IMG/VR virus record: IMGVR_UViG_3300021962_000227
Location: 1 to 41,416 of that record
DNA: 41,416 nt
Direction: 5' to 3' (one strand)
Source of the DNA: a virus
The position numbers and the translations under genes were made by a program. The notes under the pieces were generated by a model. It was not told the DNA's origin. It did no database searches and saw only the letters and a program-made list of their open reading frames with translations. Position 1 is the stretch's first letter; each line of letters opens with the position of its first letter. Below are positions 39,052 to 41,416 of the stretch, one piece after another.

Positions 39052-39243
39052 TTAAATTTTCTCTTTAAGTTTCAGCATAGTTTCTGTTATCTTTGTACTA
39101 CCTATATATACCGTAGCAATAGTTATCCATTGTGTTCCGTTTATTTTATCAAAATATAACGAAGCAGTAGCAATTAAAAAAACAAAAAAGGTCTTACTTA
39201 TTGCTTTACCAAAATACTTGTCTATAAATTCTTTATTGCTCAT
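39052..39243 (-). CDS. Second small membrane protein, holin or antiholin candidate
   Basis: The start is taken as the ATG at 39243, which overlaps the fibre gene stop (TAATG), giving 63 residues. It contains two hydrophobic stretches (ISKTFFVFLIATASLYF, about 15-31, and WITIATVYIGSTKI, about 39-52) and a charged end. It lies one base upstream of the other two-TM protein. The pair may act as holin and antiholin, or one may be unrelated; sequence alone does not decide. Confidence 0.6.
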   Translation of the reverse strand: MSNKEFIDKYFGKAISKTFFVFLIATASLYFDKINGTQWITIATVYIGSTKITETMLKLKEKI

Positions 39244-40502
39244 TAGTCTAATTGCTGCCATCCGCCATTTAAATAGCAATATATATGTTTAGTTGTTGTT
39301 CCAACTACAGCTATCATACCTTCTTGCTCTAATCCACCTGTAAATGGAAATGATGCTAATGGAGTAAGTTTTAATACGCTAGTTATATTTACTAATCCTG
39401 TTTGAAAATCTCCTCCAATTAATGGGTTGCCCGGCGAATTAGCTATGTATAACTTATTTGACTCTGTGGTAGTTGTAGTAGGACCTGCGCTATATCCTAT
39501 ATACACATTTTTAGTTGACGCCCCACCAGCAAATCTTCCGCTCCAATATCCAATTGCTGTATTCCCCTGCCCATTGGTAATTGTTGTTAGGGATGAAGAT
39601 CCAATAGCCACATTAGATATACTGGTTGTATTAAATAATGCTCCATTTCCAACCCCTATATTATCACTTACCGCTGTCCCAGCTGATAACACATTAACTC
39701 CAATTGCTACATTATTAGATCCACTTGAATTTGTATATAACGTTCCTGGCCCTAATGCTGTATTGCTTGAACCTAATTGATTTGATTGCAAAGCCGTTGC
39801 TCCTATAGCGGTATTTTGAATTCCTTCTGTATTCCCGTATAACGCTGCCCCTCCATAGGCGGTATTATTAGACCCAGACGTATTAGATCTAAGAGCACTT
39901 ACTCCAAATGACGTATTATTACCTATATTCCCTTTACCGTTATTCCATACAGTTAGATCCGTTTGGTTATATTCTAACCAAGGTATTAATGTTCCAGCTG
40001 GCCCCTGCGGTCCCATTGGCCCTTGAGGCCCTGTAGCACCAGTTGCCCCTGTAGCTCCTTGTGGTCCAGTTGCTCCCGCTGTTCCAGTTGCTCCAGTTGG
40101 TCCTTGCGGTCCCGTTGCTCCTTGAGAAGCTAGTAAGGCCCAGTGAGCAGTATCAGAAGCGGGATTAGTTGTTCCGGATGTTGCTAATATACAGAAGTAA
40201 GAAGCTCCGCCATATCCTACGGCATCATCGGCTACATAAGAAGTTCCTGACGCCCAAGATCCTTGCCAATTTAATCCAGCTGGCCCTATTGGTCCTGGAA
40301 CACCTTGCTCTCCTTGCGGACCCGTTGCTCCTGTTGGCCCTGTTGGACCTTGAGGGCCTGTCACACCTGCGTCCGCTAATAGCGTAATAAAATCAGACAC
40401 AAGGAATGACTTTGTTGGATTACCTGATTCGTTTCTTTTTGTACCAAGCAAAAAGTCATTTGACGCTATTGTCGCTTTTGGATAACTGTATATTATTGCC
40501 AT
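39243..40502 (-). CDS. Collagen-like tail fibre with adhesin-head repeats
   Basis: This is a 419-residue protein. An N-terminal anchor domain (residues 1-48, IYSYPKATIASNDFLLGTKR) is common in marine phage fibres. Two blocks of Gly-X-Y triplets follow (about 49-79 and 130-172), which form collagen-like trimer stalks. Between them is a module with NWQGSWASGTSYVADDAVGY that looks like a CBM5/12-type sugar-binding domain. The second half has about eight copies of a unit like NTAxGxxAL (about 195-320), as in trimeric adhesin heads. The end is a short WQQLD domain. It is likely a receptor-binding or tail-decorating fibre. The start ATG is preceded by an AT-only leader. Confidence 0.8.
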   Translation of the reverse strand: MAIIYSYPKATIASNDFLLGTKRNESGNPTKSFLVSDFITLLADAGVTGPQGPTGPTGATGPQGEQGVPGPIGPAGLNWQGSWASGTSYVADDAVGYGGASYFCILATSGTTNPASDTAHWALLASQGATGPQGPTGATGTAGATGPQGATGATGATGPQGPMGPQGPAGTLIPWLEYNQTDLTVWNNGKGNIGNNTSFGVSALRSNTSGSNNTAYGGAALYGNTEGIQNTAIGATALQSNQLGSSNTALGPGTLYTNSSGSNNVAIGVNVLSAGTAVSDNIGVGNGALFNTTSISNVAIGSSSLTTITNGQGNTAIGYWSGRFAGGASTKNVYIGYSAGPTTTTTESNKLYIANSPGNPLIGGDFQTGLVNITSVLKLTPLASFPFTGGLEQEGMIAVVGTTTKHIYCYLNGGWQQLD

Positions 40503-40529
40503 TTTTTATTTTTATTTATTAGTTGTTTT

Positions 40530-40730
40530 TTATATTATTGTGTTTTCCTCAATGGTGTGCTCCAGTTCTATAGTATTTTCTATAAACTTTTCGCCATCGT
40601 AAATATATCCTAATTTTATTGTTTCATCTACTTCAATACATAGTAAATCAGTCATAAACGAAGGGTCTCCGGTCGCTGCTACAATATTTATAACAATTCC
40701 CTCTTCAATAATCGCGTATTTTTTATTCAT
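40530..40730 (-). CDS. Small tail-fibre-associated protein
   Basis: This 66-residue protein begins KKYAIIEEGIVINIVAAT and continues CIEVDETIKLGYIYDGEKF. This is the pattern of the short N-terminal module of many phage fibre-associated or assembly proteins: YAxIxxGxVxNxI, then GxxYDGxxF. It lies between two fibre genes. It has no membrane segment. Confidence 0.65.
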   Translation of the reverse strand: MNKKYAIIEEGIVINIVAATGDPSFMTDLLCIEVDETIKLGYIYDGEKFIENTIELEHTIEENTII

Positions 40731-40739
40731 GTTATTATA

Positions 40740-41416
40740 TTAAAAATATGTTATTACCATACAGAATCCGTCTCCCCCTCTTCCGCCGGCTCCTGAGTTT
40801 GCTCCATTTGTAGAAGCGCCTCCACCGCCTCCGCCAGCTCCTGGACCACCAGCGCCGCCGGTTCCTCCGGGAATAGTACCTGCCGCATTACCTGAACCTC
40901 CTCCAGCTCCTGCTTGTGCAAAAAATAAATTGGAAGCGTTATTTGTAATAAGACTACCAGCGTCTCCGTTTCCTCCATTGATAGTTCCACCATTAGCAAT
41001 AGAAATAATTTGACCAGTATTAGCGCCTACAATTCTATTAGTTTGGCCTAAATTTACAACGTTTGTAGCGTCTAATCCTCCACCAAAACCACCGTTCATT
41101 AAAGGAGCTAATGCGCCTTGGTTATTCGATGATCCAAACCCATTCGAGTTATTTGTAGCTCTTGAATAACTTGACAAAATGTTAAAAAACCAAGAACTAG
41201 AACCACTGTTACTTCCATTTGAAATGGCCGTCCCCCCCGCAGCTCCAGGTCCGTTCTGCGGACCGGTACTTATTTTTGATGTAACACCTGTGCCTGTGCC
41301 TCCAAAAAACGAAGGTAATCCACTAACGCCAGCGCCACCATTTGTGTCGTTTATTGTTATTCCAGCAGCCCCATTTCCTCCAACTCCAATCCAAATATTT
41401 TCAGTTGATCCTAAAC
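40740..41416 (-). CDS. Glycine-rich fibre/adhesin, N-terminally truncated by window edge
   Basis: The frame stays open from base 40740 to the right end of the window, so the gene continues beyond it; the TTG at 41177 is only an internal codon. The visible part is about 225 residues and Gly/Asn/Ser-rich. The last third has long Gly runs interrupted by Ala, Ser and Pro (GGTGGAGGPGAGGGGGGAST), ending GRGGDGFCMVITYF. Such Gly-rich regions form polyglycine-helix bundles in phage adhesins. It precedes the fibre-associated protein and the collagen-like fibre. It is probably a receptor-binding protein. Confidence 0.7.
   Translation of the reverse strand, partial: LGSTENIWIGVGGNGAAGITINDTNGGAGVSGLPSFFGGTGTGVTSKISTGPQNGPGAAGGTAISNGSNSGSSSWFFNILSSYSRATNNSNGFGSSNNQGALAPLMNGGFGGGLDATNVVNLGQTNRIVGANTGQIISIANGGTINGGNGDAGSLITNNASNLFFAQAGAGGGSGNAAGTIPGGTGGAGGPGAGGGGGGASTNGANSGAGGRGGDGFCMVITYF

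Noticed and set aside
40000-40400. DNA tandem repeat or CRISPR-like array in the fibre gene
   Set aside because: The periodicity is 9 bases and encodes Gly-X-Y triplets; there are no constant repeats with unique spacers.
40754-40999. 81-aa frame overlapping the glycine-rich adhesin
   Set aside because: It is a frame-shifted shadow of the Gly-rich repeats, giving a Glu/Leu/Val-rich artefact.
1-41416. Bacteroidota promoters (TTG plus TAnnTTTG) in front of late genes
   Set aside because: I looked by eye in the leaders of the capsid, scaffold, groEL, 93-aa, exported-protein and fibre genes and found no convincing pair at the right spacing.
1-41416. tRNA, rRNA, integrase or insertion sequence
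   Set aside because: Gaps between genes are under about 80 bases and none folds as a tRNA; no transposase or integrase protein motif is present.

Overview
This window is a piece of a low-GC phage genome, most likely a short-tailed (podovirus-like) phage of a Bacteroidota host. Phage identity rests on a contiguous block of terminase, portal, scaffold, major capsid, tail nozzle and internal virion genes, followed upstream by a lysis cassette and fibres. No tail tape measure, sheath or major tail-tube gene is visible. The Bacteroidota assignment is an inference from four things: AT-rich leaders that mostly lack a Shine-Dalgarno sequence, a Fibrobacter-paralogous (FISUMP) domain on a tail protein, a flavobacterial-looking signal peptide, and the general look of the gene families. 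No integrase, repressor, tRNA or CRISPR array is seen.

Layout. Plus strand, 1-2324: the end of a nucleotide-metabolism module, with a class II (B12-dependent) ribonucleotide reductase cut by the window edge, a 2-oxoglutarate/Fe(II) oxygenase-like gene and a small helical protein. A bidirectional terminator at 2333-2364 separates it from a very long minus-strand late module that runs from the right edge (41416) down to 2399. In transcription order this late module holds: a glycine-rich adhesin and a collagen-like fibre (41.4-39.2 kb); two holin candidates, an M15 endolysin and a u-spanin-like protein (39.2-37.9 kb); groEL then groES (37.7-35.9 kb); a run of small, mostly unknown genes, some probably virion components, including a small metallopeptidase-like protein, an exported protein, a LamG-like protein and a ferritin-like protein (35.9-30.6 kb); a tandem-Cpn10 protein, a terS candidate, terL, portal, scaffold and capsid (30.6-22.4 kb); connector and nozzle proteins (22.3-13.6 kb); and three internal/ejection proteins ending in a 2886-residue giant (13.2-2.4 kb).

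How it works together. Terminase and portal package DNA into a capsid built on the scaffold. The phage brings its own GroEL, a standard-size GroES and a second, tandemly duplicated GroES-like protein placed directly before the terminase genes, which suggests a self-supplied folding machine for virion proteins. The order 223 aa, 482 aa, 2886 aa mirrors T7 genes 14-15-16, so these three are proposed to form the DNA-ejection apparatus. The giant protein carries an HExxH motif and a complete HAD phosphatase motif set, so it may deliver enzymes into the host. Eight gene junctions have the same TAATG stop-start overlap, so translational coupling appears to substitute for Shine-Dalgarno initiation. 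Hairpins after the capsid gene and after the next gene could step down expression.

All functions are read from sequence motifs by eye; no database search was possible. There is no gene-free stretch longer than about 80 bases.
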